From contig OX328124.1 of NCBI GenBank assembly GCA_946811695.1, positions 60,342,754-60,406,753 of the forward strand: DNA of 64,000 nucleotides, in the 5' to 3' direction. This DNA is from Gonocerus acuteangulatus (taxonomy: Eukaryota > Arthropoda > Insecta > Hemiptera > Coreidae). The notes below the pieces were generated by a model that saw only the letters and a program-made list of their open reading frames with translations, made no database searches and had not been told where the DNA came from. A program made the position numbers and the translations under genes. Position 1 is the stretch's first letter. Every line of letters begins with the position of its first letter. Shown here in pieces: positions 1 through 13,153 of this stretch.

Positions 1-1347
1 ATACTTACCAAAAGTACTTGAACCTGCTTCTTCACAGGAAAAAGTACAATGAAGTTAAGAAATGGTGATACACTTTCCCAAAAAATCTACATTATTAACC
101 ACAACATAGAATGGACTTCTCGAATTGTGTAAGTATCATTACCTATATCAATGTGTTTGCCTTTATATATATAGCCTTGGTGCTTCCAGCCCTCCTCCAA
201 AATGTTTTTCTATAAACGTTAGTGTTTGTAATAATTGAAGAAATGAACAATAAATCTACCAACATTTTCTAAATAAATTTTGGAATTGACTGTTATAACT
301 AATTCCTCTCTGGAGTAGTACAATTATTTTTTATCTCACATTTATCTCAATTTCAAATTCTAAGCTTTTAGGAGGCTTTGAATGGAAAAAGATAATCCTA
401 AAGATACAATTTATACTTAACAATTAAATTTTGGTCACAGCACTACTCAAACAGTGGTAACCCAACACGAAGTTAAATATAAATTAAATAATAAATCATA
501 TCAGTTATATAGCATAATATTACTTACAAACAAGTAACGGACATAATTATTGTTTAAGTCTAGTTGCTCTATCTAATTTGGAGAGAAAAGACTTTTCACA
601 AGGCAATTCAACCACACCAGTCATTGTTGCCTAAGGGAAGGGGGAAAAAAAAAAAAAAAAAAAAAAAAAGACTAAAATGGTTCATTCTTATTTCTAGGAA
701 TGTACCTATCTATCTTATCACTTCTGAGGTCTCCCAAAAATGCTCAACCAAGCTTCATATTTTCTCAAATCTGCCAAATGATGGCCCAATGGGGAAAAGG
801 TTTGGCTAATGAGGCTAGTATTTAAAACAGTAATAATCAGGAAGTTTTTAAAAATAAACAATCAGTTTGGTGAAATGGAATTAATCATAAACCTTGTAAA
901 TTATAATTAACTGTAGTTTTGATGATTCATAATTACCTTTATATTTCTTTCTGCTCATCGGGGCATCCAAGTGGAGGGGGGCAAAGAGGACAATTGGTCA
1001 GAGACCGTGGTCTCATGGGACTCGGCACCATTTCTTTACTCGCATTATAATTTGAAACAAATACCACAAAGATATATACCGACCATTGTCCACTCCGTTC
1101 AATTACAAATGTATTTAATTTTATTTTAAGAGAAATATCAATTTTAAATAATTCCCTTAATAGTTTTTGGTAATGTTAATGGAGGGGGGGGGGATTAAGG
1201 GGCTGTAAAGTTATTCGGACAAGAGCCCGAAATTACTCTCGGAAGCCCTGGTTCCAATTGGTTCTAATTGTACAAATTAAAAGAAACAGAGTACAGATTG
1301 AGGAACTTATTTTCTGCATAGTTTTCGCATGAAAAACAAATTTATCT
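1..1347. other. A+T-rich stretch without a recognisable gene
   Basis: I see only short ORFs broken by stops, a poly-A run near 645-669 and short G-runs. A small open frame at 564-809 is a low-complexity lysine run produced by the poly-A tract and is not credible as a gene. Confidence 0.5.
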
Positions 1348-1596
1348 GGGGCGCATATAAGGAGGGGGGGGCTGCAGACCTCCGAAATTTTTATTTAATC
1401 GGTAAAAATGTGTCATAAAAACCTTAAAAATAAATAAAATAAGATCACCTAGGTAAAATACATAATTGTTTTGGGTGTAATAGCGTTTTAGTTGGCTAAC
1501 TTCCAAATTCTAGATTGTTAATATTCCATATACCCCAAATGCTCCCAGCCCCTCCCCCCTCCCCACCCCCAAAATTATTTTCTATATACGCCCCTG
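1348..1596 (-). mobile_element. hAT-like MITE, diverged copy
   Basis: The copy runs from GGGCGCATATAAGG through a G-run and GCTGCAG to a C-run and TATATACGCCCCTG. Its interior shares the block around GTAATAGCGTTTTAGTTG with the copies at 20316, 31157, 37509 and 63154. The ends are worn and I see no target duplication. It lies in the opposite orientation to the 31157 copy. Confidence 0.7.
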
Positions 1597-2139
1597 ATTT
1601 TCACAATACAGCTCTACCTCCCAAAAACTACGAAAAAATAACGAATAACCTCTTGGAGTTTTAGTCTATATTATTTCAAATTTGGTTGTTTACAGAGAAT
1701 CCCCCCCCCCCCGTTTTCCAAAGCAATTATTTGTATTATTATTGTAATGCTTCGCTGCTCAGGTGTCTAGCAAAAAAATAGGAATATGTGTTCTATCGTT
1801 TTTTTGTCGATTGCACATTAATCTTATAATCTTAAGTTTCAATATTTACACACCTCCCTATCCTTCCTTGGCTTTATACTTTTATTTTTGAGTGGCAATA
1901 AGAAGACATTTAGATTTTTTTTAATATTATTTAGAAATGTTATTATTATTTTTGTATCAGGAAATATAATTTTGCAGCATTTGTACTCTTAAAAATTAAT
2001 ATTAAAAAACGAATAATTTATTTGTCTTTTATTAGGTTTAAATTAAATCTATGGTTAAGAAACACCTCCAATATAAATAAAATTCTGATTTATAATCAGG
2101 ATAGGGATGTACTTCTGTTGAGGCTTCCTTTCCTCCTTC

Positions 2140-2217
2140 TGCGCATGTGCGGGATTTTATTTGTGTTTGGTGTTATTTGTTATCTATGTTTCTTTGCGTT
2201 TAAATTGAAGTTTAAAT
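2140..2217 (+). promoter_or_regulatory. candidate proximal promoter/5'UTR of the arrestin-domain gene
   Basis: An almost palindromic TGCGCATGTGCG (2140-2151) lies 67 bases upstream of the arrestin start codon. It resembles the NRF-1/alpha-PAL consensus common in TATA-less animal promoters. No TATA box is placed convincingly. The assignment rests only on the motif and its position. Confidence 0.3.
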
Positions 2218-2338
2218 ATGGATGGCAATCTTCCTTTATTGGAAATTACTTTTGATTCGTCCTTAAAAGTGTTTATGCCTGGAGAAGCTGTTACTGGATC
2301 TGTTAAGTTCTTGGAAAACAATGGCCTTTCGATTGAAA
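2218..2338 (+). CDS. arrestin-domain gene, exon 1 (start)
   Basis: The ATG at 2218 opens 40 codons beginning MDGNLPLLEITF and ending in phase 1 at the donor GTGAGT. An overlapping open frame from 2022 reads hydrophobic nonsense in another frame and is rejected. Confidence 0.85.
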
Positions 2339-3698
2339 GTGAGTTATCAAGTTTAAAGAGCGGGAAAAAATATTTCCCTTTTTTAATATTAAGTTGAAAG
2401 TTTTGAATTTGTGTTAGATATTCACGAGCTCAAAAGTCCAACACAATTTCCACTTTAATGCAACATTACGTCGACATAAGAGAAAATATATTTTATTTTT
2501 TTGTCTTAACTCTTAAAAGCGGATTACGTTTTAATTTTCAGTCCTTCTCAAATGAACTCCATTTTATGCCAGATTAATTATTCATTAGGATATTTTTGAC
2601 CAATGGAGGACTTTGGTATCCTTTCTGTTCAGGGAAAGATAAGGTCAATTAATATGAGAAAAAGGTGTTTAACTCATGTTATACTCAAGAAAAGTTTGCC
2701 TCTTTTTGTTAAATTTTGTTGGGTGGAGTGATTTCCTAACTATGAAAGAATTATAATTTAATTTAATAAATACAATTAAAAAAAGTGTTAGTATTCTATT
2801 GAATTAAGATAAAAAAGAATTGGTTGTTATAGGAATACATATTAGTTTCAATACTATCAATGTCAGTAAACAAAAAAACCTACAATATCCCTCTGATTAA
2901 GCTTAATTATATAACTATTCTAGCACTTATTTCTCACATAGTTATTTAGATTGGACTCTTTTTCTAAATGAGGAGCTAAAATTTGCAAATATTCATGATG
3001 TTTTTGTTTTAAATGAGTATAATCTTGCTAAGAATTTTTGCCCTTATTATCCGAAACTGATCAGCTTTTTCTTACACACACAAAATTATTAGATTGCAAG
3101 ATTTGTGTTTTGTATACCCCCTCCTGTAGACCATAGATTTAGAAGCCGTGGTGCCTGTCACTTACTTAATACTAACATTCTGCTGGTTGGTAGAGTGATG
3201 TCCTGAAAAATAGGTAGGTCAATATTTGCCTTGTTAGGTATTTGTATTTTGCATATGGCGAATGTAATACAGATAGGTCATCTCAATATAGCCACAACTT
3301 TTCCACTTTATGGCTTAGCATATATCTCTTAATAGAAGTTAGTGTTTTTTTATATGTTCATACTTTTATTATTGTTATTTTGATTCTTTGTCCTAAATGA
3401 TCTTTGCTGCTTGAGACTATCCAGGTATGGAATTGATAAGGAGCTTCTATAGGAAGGTTGCTTTAACAATAATTTCATAGTGAAATCAAAATTTGAGCTG
3501 AACTTTAATAGATTACTTGTTTTAAATGCAATTTTATTCTAAATATTCAGCAAATGTTTAACAATCATGTACTATAGGTGTTAGCTGAACAAGTAATGAT
3601 ACTCTTTGAATACTCAGCTCCCACAATCCTATTGAATAATTTCTATTAAATATTGAAATGTATTGTCAAACATATTGGTTGCTAAATTGTAGTTGCTG

Positions 3699-3729
<31 letters not shown>

Positions 3730-6700
3730 TTAGTACTATTGAGAAAATATTTAAACATTTCTCTTTTTTTTTGCAATATTAAAAGGAATATTTATACGTG
3801 CTAAAAATAAAAAAAATATTGCATCAGGATCAATTCAAGATGTCTAAATCATTTATGGGCAATAACCGGCCAGCTGTAACATTTAATTCAGCCCATGAGA
3901 CATTTTGAAAACCCCAATACAAAAATAATATTACACTACTCACTCACACACAGTCCAAATGAGGAAGATCGAGTGAGATGGGGTTTCTCAGTTATTCCAC
4001 GACATTATTTAACTTTTGTAGTTTGTAATACAGAAGACTTTCCTCTATCCAGCGTTCTCTTATCCGTCGCTCTCTCTAGTCCGGCTGTCTCCGAGAGGAA
4101 TGAGTTCCTAGAAAATCTTCCCTTCCTCGCTAGCCAATCTTTTGTTTCGGGGTATTTCATTGAATGGAAGTCAAAGAAGACTTATATGTTTTCTTTTAGA
4201 GGCAGGAAATTGTGTTTCTACTGAGAAAATAAATGTTTCTACTTAGGCACCTGTGGGTGGAACGCCTGATATACACCACAAAGGATTTTCATATTTTTAA
4301 TTTATTTTATAATTCGGTACCTAAATTTTACTTTAATGTGCAAATAAATAAATAAGTATATTAAGAATGGTACATATTATTATATCCTCAAATAATAAGG
4401 TTTTTCAAATACATAAGTGACAGCTTCTAATAATGTTGTATCTATTTTTTTTTTTTTTTAATTTCATTTTGTATAATAAATTTTATTATAATAACATGGT
4501 CTGGCCAACGGCCATAGCCACGTTGAATGCACCAGTGTTGAGCCAGGTTGAGATCACCGAAGTTAAGCAACGTCAGACATGGTCAGTACCTGAATGGGTG
4601 ACCGACCTGTAAGCCAACCTATAGATAGCCCGGCGCTAATAGCCAAATATTTGATGTGCCGTTAAAAACAAAAATAACATGGTCATGTTATTTCATGTCT
4701 CATATGATTAATTATGAACACTAATTTAAAATCCGAAGTGATCACAACCTCAACAAATTTACAATCCTTCTTCAGTGTTCTTTGCTAAGTACACTCTCTT
4801 CTATTCAATACTCAACAGAAGAAGGTGTATATAGTGAAGAGCGCTAAAGATGGAGGTATTCCTCTGAAAGTTGACTCCAATAAAATAAGGAAATCTTTAA
4901 TATTGCCTTAAAGAATGTGCTTTAATATTTTGGTTGCAGTGGTTTCAGTCTACTTAACTGGAGAATACTATATTTTTAAAGACGACAATGAAGTGGCCAA
5001 CATTTTTAGCTCAGCTTGTTGTCGTTTGGATATAAAAGGTACGATTTTATGTAAAACAGACATCTGTCTATTAACAATGGTTTATCCATATTTTTTTAGT
5101 ATAATTTATTTGCCTTTCCCAAACAGGTGCTGGAGAAGGGAATACAAAAATGCCTTTCTCTTTCAATCTGAAACCAGATGCACCAGCTTCAATTGCAACT
5201 CCATTAGGTGGTGTAAGGTACCGAGTTTATGCCTCATTTTTTTACAAAAACTTGAACGAGGTTCGAAAAGTGGACATTGAAAAGTCAGAATATCTGTCAG
5301 TAATAGCTTGTAGACGGATTATAGATGATGAGGTAAGCGTCCTGATTGCTAACTGAAAACTAATGTATTACTTCTCTAATTATTTCCTTCCTTACATGGA
5401 ACGTATTCTGCTGAAATCTACTTCTAGTCCTGTTATCACATTAATCAGTAATAAAACCAATGTTAATTGTAATACCTCTAAAGAAATTAACTATTATTTA
5501 TATTTACTTCTCTTTTTAAAAGAAAAATGTTTTTTGCGTTTTTATTTCTCTGTACTATTTTCTATGGATGTTGATATAAGTTGTTTAATTTTAAAGGCCA
5601 AGTTCCTAATCAAATTGAATTAGCCCAAAGATTAAAACATATTGGTCTTGTGTGTCATCTCATTAACACGTTGTTGGCTAGACCACGTCAGGGAATGACT
5701 TAAGGTCATTCCCACTGGCTGAAGTGTTTTTCCGTCATGACAGAATAACCGATTTGTAAGGAAAAGTAGGTTGTGCCTTGAAAAATTCAGTGGTGGGCCA
5801 ATCAGGTTTGAAGAAAACCCCTTTATAATTGCTACTAACAAGTAAGAAGTTGTTTTAGCGTAGTGAGACAAACACAGACTGAATTAAGAGAGCATTAAGT
5901 GTCGAAGGCCCTTCGACACTTGCCATATAAAAGGAGGCGTCCTAGTAGTACAAGTAACAACCAATGCCGGTAATGTTGGGTGGCTTAATTCAATTTGAAA
6001 ATAATATAGAGTAAACTCCAAATTCTAATTAACTGATTTAGTTTTGTTTTTTTAAACACAGTTTTTTTTTCAACGAACAAGTGGTCATTAACACTAGATT
6101 TACCAGACCAGTCATTTTTACTGGTCGTGCAATTTCAATTCAAAATTTCTACTACACATAACATTGGCTTTCCTAAATGATATTATGACTTTTGTAGCTA
6201 TAAGTAGAGAATACATTTAATGAAATTGATGTTACATTATATATATTAGTAACAAATATATTTTTCAAGGATGAAAAAACGGTCGAAAATTCCCACAAGT
6301 GTTTTATTGGCAAAACGTTTTCAGGGACTAAGCCCCATTTTCAATGCCCTGTGACACAATGCAGTAATTAAAACAGATTAAAAAAAAACAATCGTAAAAC
6401 CTGAGACTACATATTAAAATAATATAAAACCCCATTTTGTCCAATTATTTAAAAGTCAAGTCAATAAAAAGTTAAAACACACATTCAAACAATAAATAAT
6501 AAATACTTTCATTCTATCACAAGGCGGTACGTTGAAGCATGTTTCAACCTCAGCCCTACAGTCCCTCGCTGCTTTCCAAAGCCAGTCTAGGAGCAAGGCT
6601 CGGCTGAATAAGAGCCAATGCATGGTGGGTACTTAGCTTTCTCTCTAGTTTTTTCATATCATTGTATCCTATTTTAGACTTATTTATTCCTGCATGTGTG

Positions 6701-8329
6701 TTTGTGTGATAGAATGAAAGTATTTATTATTTATTGTTTGAATGTGTGTTTTAACTTTTTATTGACTAGACTTTTAAATAATTGGACAAAATGGGGTTTT
6801 ATATTATTTTAATATGTAGTCTCAGGTTTTACGATTGTTTTTTGTTATAATTGTATTGTTATTTTAATCTGTTTTAAATTGAACCTGTTTTAATTACTGT
6901 ATTGTGTCACAGGGCATTGAAAATGGGGCTTAGTCCCTGAAAACGTTTTGCCAATAGAACACTTGTGGGAATTTTCGACCGTTTTTTCATCCTTGGAACA
7001 TCAATTTTCCACCATCCAGCATTCTCCAACAAATATATTTTTTGTTATTGACATATATACCAGTACCAGGTCTGGTAAATGTAGTGTTAAACACATGGTT
7101 AAAGAGCTATTTATACTGCTATAATAGTAATTAATGTGCTGGAGTTATTAATTTTAAGATTTGCGAATAGTGAAGCAATTGCTTAATAATAAAGTTTTTG
7201 TTTATTTATAGCTTTTCTCGGTGTTAGTTATCTTTGTTTTTGTAACTAATTTAGAACAATTTTTTGTATTAACCCAGCTCATTTGGATGTGAATTTAGTG
7301 CTAGCTAGTTTTTTAAATTTTATTTATTAGATCTGTGGAGCTTAAAAATTCAAAAAGCTTAAGGATTTGGTTGGGATGATCCGCTAGAATTTCACTAATT
7401 GTATTTCATAGCTAGGCTTCTCTTCTTTGCTTCTCGTAAATTCTGCAGTCAACCAGCAGGTGGTGTTCAGTTATTCTTTCATTGCATTTTATGCAAATAG
7501 GTGAGTCGCCTCAGATCATCAGAAATGAATGAGTTATTCACGTATGTCTGATTCTAAGGCGAGTCAGGACTCTTTCTTCTTTTTTCGATGATCTGATAGA
7601 TGTCTTCCAAAACACATCTTTGCTTTTAGTCACCCATCACATAAATCGAGTTTTGTTACAGTACAAAAGAAATTATGAACAGTTTGAGCAATTGAGTAAA
7701 ATTCTTACATGAGCCCCATGGTCTAGTGGTTCTCATTAGATTCTGATACAGGAGTCTCTCCAGCAGCAGGAATTTTCTCATCTCAGGGCTCTTTGAGAAG
7801 ATTCCTTGCCACAGCATGGATGTACTAATGGCCCACTTGTCAGAGTGCCATAAAAATGTCCAAACTCAATTCCTTCAGAATCTACTAAAAAAGAACAGAT
7901 AGAATCTAACAAAGATAAAACGGATTTATGATGGGTTTTATATTTTTTTTTTACACAGATAAATAGAAGCAAGGGTTTCCTCTCAGTGTCATATATTATA
8001 ATTCTTATAATTGTGGTTGATTGGCTGGTGAAGGTTCATCATAGTAAATAGGATTCAAAGCAGGTCAAACACCTTCACTGTTTTATTTCTTTATTTTAAC
8101 TAAAAACAATTAAAATAACATACTGCATACTGCAGTTTTTAATTTTTGACGTATTGTATTATGTGACTTACCCATGTGATTTAAGTTAAATTATTTTATT
8201 GTAATGTTGCCTTTGTTGATGGGTGTTAACAGGACACTGAGGATGAGGTGCTGACCTCGAAAACGTTTTGTTAAAATAAACGAATAAAACAGTGAAGGTG
8301 TTTGACCTGCTTTGCATCCTATTTACTAT

Positions 8330-8362
<33 letters not shown>

Positions 8363-9358
8363 GCCGCATCGACAAATCTTGGCCATTAGCGCCGGCCTCC
8401 AGGGTGCAGCCAGGAATTTTCTCAGCGAGCCCTGAGATGAGAAAATTCCTGTTGCCGGTGGGGATCGAACCCACCATCTCCCGCTTATGAATCCAGCGTG
8501 CTAGCCACTAGACCACGGGAGACCCCATTTACTATAATTCTTATTGTTTTCACAGAGAAGAACACTTCAGCTCATCCCAATTTTAAAAAAAATCACATTA
8601 ATTTTTTTGTTCTAATTTTGTTTTATGCACTCCAGATGGGAAAGAAAGAAAGTGCTCATGAAAGAGGATTTTTGACTTGTTGTTTGGGCTCAGTTTCTGC
8701 AGACCTGGAGTTATTGAAATCCTCCTTATTGTGTGGCCAACGAGCCATCATCAATGCCTGCGTCATTAACACAACAAATAATCACGTCTTCATGACATCA
8801 ATAGCATTAGTTCAGGTTAGCTTACTTCTAATTTTTTTCCTAAAATAAAATTCTCACAAAAATGGTCTAGGAAAGGTAATATTTGTCTTTTTTTTTCTTT
8901 TTCTGTGGTTATCACAGATTAATGTTATATTATTATTTGAAGTATGGAATAGTATGCAATCATTTTTTTTTTTTTTTTTTTTAAAGAAAGTAAACAACAG
9001 TTAAAATAATTCATAATTTGTACATATAGTTCAATCTATTTTACAATTTTTAGGATAAATAAATTAATTAATTAATGTTTTTAAACAGTTCTAGTTTTTT
9101 ATTAATTTATTTCCTTCAATATTAGAAAGTTGTGCGCACCAAAGATGGGTATATATATAAAAACAAAGTTGTTGCTAAAGAAAGAGGAAGTATTATGCCT
9201 GGAAAAAGACAGGTTTGGCTAGCAGAAAGATTTCTTATACCTCCCCTTCCTCCGAGTGGATCCTACACTTTTTTTGATGTTTCTTATTCCTTTCTTGTAA
9301 GTGTTTTGTATATTATATTTTTTCTCTTGAAACTAAAGACTACTGACAGTGATCTAAT

Positions 9359-9427
<69 letters not shown>

Positions 9428-10591
9428 GGTGTTTTGTGGGGGGGGAGGAGAGAAGAATTTAAAAGTTGTTATTTATAGGAGAAGAAAAGAATAAAAAAGT
9501 TATTATAGGAAAAGTTGATTTGGATTGTTTTTATTATATTTTCATTATATCTCAGGGTTCATTTAAAATTACCAAACTCACCACATACGGATTTATGAAT
9601 AAAACCATTTGAATAATTAATGTTGATTTAATAAATTACCTGAAAGAAAAGCATGAGAAATATATGATTAGAACCACTTCTTACCATCTGTCCTTTTATG
9701 TGTTGAGACCATATTAAATACCAGGAGAAAGGTTCATTATAAATAAAAATAGAGTTGAAACAAATGACTTATATTGAATAAAATATATAATTTAAGATTT
9801 GGCATGGCTGTGATATAAAAAGAATATAAAAAATTGGTTGACTCACATAATTGTATCAATGTTGGGTTATTTAAGAAATGTTAGTACATAATTAAAATAT
9901 TAATTTATATATTAAAAGATAAATATTGGCCATTGTTAAATTTTAGATAGCTTTTAAATTTAAATTGAAGATTGGCAGTTAGTGAGTTATACTCAGCTTA
10001 TTTTACGGATGATGTTCTGGAAGTGAAGAGGCAGACTGGTTGTAGTTATGTTGAGGAGATTGATGGTCGGCTGCATAGATTGGTGTCTGGCCATCCTGTG
10101 AAGATGAAGTGAGAGCTTGGTGTCGGCTGACCAGCTGGTTCTGCAGCGAGACCGTGTGCCCTTCGTCTCTGGCACTCGAATGCTGAGTGGTGGGGGAAGG
10201 CCCTTTTTATAGAGGCGTTACTCCCACCATACCAAGGGTGTTTGTCTTCAGCGATCGCCACCTCGATGTTCAAAGGGCATCATTTGGAAGCACCTCCATT
10301 CTTATCTTCCTGGGAAAATTGTATCTCTCGATGCCTTATCGCTCCTAGCCGAGACATTTGGACTCTTCTTTTATTTAACACTGCCTTTTTTAAAAAAAAA
10401 TAAATACTGCCAAACTAAGCACTGCCAATTGCTATCCCTTTTATTACTCTTTTATTTATTTAATTGGTTGACAAAAGATAACATTTGTGATGGACTTGTG
10501 TAATATAACTTAGCCTTTATTTTGAATAGGAATGCTACTCTTTGCTATGCCAGAAACTGACTCTTTCTAGAGCACCCCCTTTCAGATCATT

Positions 10592-10655
<64 letters not shown>

Positions 10656-13096
10656 TACATATATACATACACTTACATATTTATATACATACAGGGTGGC
10701 CCAGATAAGTGGGCCACAAGAGAAATAACTCCTAAACGGTAGGGGATATCAACATTTTTCAAAGGAGCAAACTTGTAGTTCTCTTTTTTTCTTTTTTTTT
10801 TCTTTTTTTTTTTTTTTAACGGCACATCTACATCTAGGTCATTAGCGCCGACATCCAGGGTGTAGCGAGGAATTTCACCAGCGAGCCGTGGGATGATAAT
10901 ATTCCTGCCGGAGGTTGGGAATCGAACCCACCATCTCCCGCTTATGAATCCAAGGCGCTAGCCATTAGACCACGGGAGACCCCACTTGTAGTTCTCATCG
11001 AGATCTTTAAAATGGTGCCCTTGGGAATAAGAAAATAACCCTTCCCAGGGCTCAAATAGACCTTAGGAGGGAAGGGTTTACTTTTTACCCATATGTTGCA
11101 TAACATTTTTTAAAAGTACTAAAAAAAAAAAACAAGGAAGAACTGTAGCGCCAGATTTTCGATGATTCAAGTTATTCTCTGAAAAAATACGTTTTGATTT
11201 GCATTATTTCTCATCCAATTTCCCCAAAAAGAAGGCCCTTTAATTCATTTAAGTAGTATTTTTTTGTAGGAAGGTCTCACAATGAAGGTGTTCATTATGG
11301 CCTGTTGTCCTTCAGGGGAAGATTATAATTAATAAGAGGTGGTTGATAAGTTTAACCTTTAGGCTGTGTAATACACGTAGGGCAAGATGATACTGTGGCG
11401 CGGGATAGCCTTGCGCCTGGAGAGCCCCGTGTGCTGAATACTTTCCTCACACGATGTTTCGTCGGGATTCCCTATTCCCTCTTCTCTTGTACTTTGCATT
11501 CCAATTGTTCCAGGTGTTTCTTCAAAAGAAACATTTTAGGGTAAGTAATCAGAACCCTCATCGTCATCCGAAGAAAACTCCGCTTCACTTCCACTCACAC
11601 CCGTCAAAAGTTCTAACAATTCTTGCCCAGAATAAATTTTCTTAGAAATATTTACATAAACAATTTTTCACTTGAAAAGCTCAAAATACACTAGAGAAAT
11701 ATGCAGAGTAAATTCCAGGTAAAGGAAAATAGTGTTTTTTGACAGTAAAAAAAGAGAGGTAGCTAGTATACGTACAAGTAGGCTAAGTAGTTGGAAGCTA
11801 AAGTGATAAAAGTGAAATCCTAAGCCCCCTATCGGCTTTGAAGGACACTGAAACTTCTATAAACAGCCTACAGATGGCAATAGTAGAAGGACTGATATAA
11901 TCAGTCGTAGAAACCAAGCGCAAAAGAAGCCGGACTAATATAATAGTCCATAGCACCCTGGGCACTGCTCCCTCCGGACTAATATAATAGTCTGTAGCAC
12001 CCGGGGGTTTACAAAATTGGGTTTTGGTGTTAGTCAAAGTGTCTCACCAGAATCAAAAAAGTCTGTCATGCAGGAGCTGCATAACTAAGCACTTTCCTCA
12101 GAATTTGGGTAGTGTAGACTGCTTTCCAGAACAATTTGCTTAAAATAAAATAAAATAAAAACATGAATAGTTCTCTTTTAAATTTGTAATGAGTAACTGA
12201 TCAATTATTAATTTGCTTCCAGAGTTATGTTTACACATGGTACCTACTACACTACGTAATAAATACAAAAAACCTCATATTATCGTATTTTGATCTAACG
12301 CAGGAACCGGATACAGTCCCTCTAGTGGTAGAAAGCGCTCCTTGCGGCGCTTTGTGAACCTACGTCTGGCAGGCTTTTCTATTGAAATATATTACAATGT
12401 AACCCCCCCCCCTTTCCGATTGACCGATTCAGCTCATTTTTACAACACTTCTTTCTCATGAGTTACCCACGACGTATACCGCGTTTCGTTACAATACAGC
12501 AGAAATTACGACCGGTATGAGTATATTAGTAATTTGGGTCCGGAGTAAACCCCCCCTCCTAATGAACCGATTTAGTTTACCACTACGAATACCGAGTTTC
12601 GTCAAAATATACCAAAAATCACGGCTGGTAGTGGCGAATTGGTATTGTGGGCCCGGAGTAACCCCCCCCCCCCCTCCTAATGAACCTATTTAGTTTATTT
12701 TTACATCACATATTTACCTGTGGATTACCACTACGATTACCGAGTTTCGTCGAAATATACCAAAAATCACGGCTGGTAGTGGCGAATTGGTATTGTGGGT
12801 CCGGAGTAAACCCTCCCTCCTAATGAACCGATTTAGTTCATTTTTATATCTCACTTTTCTCTCTATATTACCACTACGAATGCCAAGTTTTGTTGAAATA
12901 TAACAAATATTACGGCTGACATGGTCAAATTAGTGTTTTGGGTTCGGGGTAAACCCCCCCTTCCGGTGGACCGACTTTGGTGGTTAACAAACTCGTTCAA
13001 TCGTTTGCTAATTGAATGCTATATACCAAGTTTCGTGACGAAAAAACAAAAACTCTGGCCGCTATCGTGTTAACAGACACACACATATATATATAA

Positions 13097-13153
<57 letters not shown>

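Noticed and set aside
564..809. Open frame with a long lysine run
   Set aside because: Generated by a poly-A tract; no domain and no splice support.
4502..4672. Functional 5S rRNA gene
   Set aside because: Truncated at the 3' side, substituted, and joined to a SINE tail with a target duplication.
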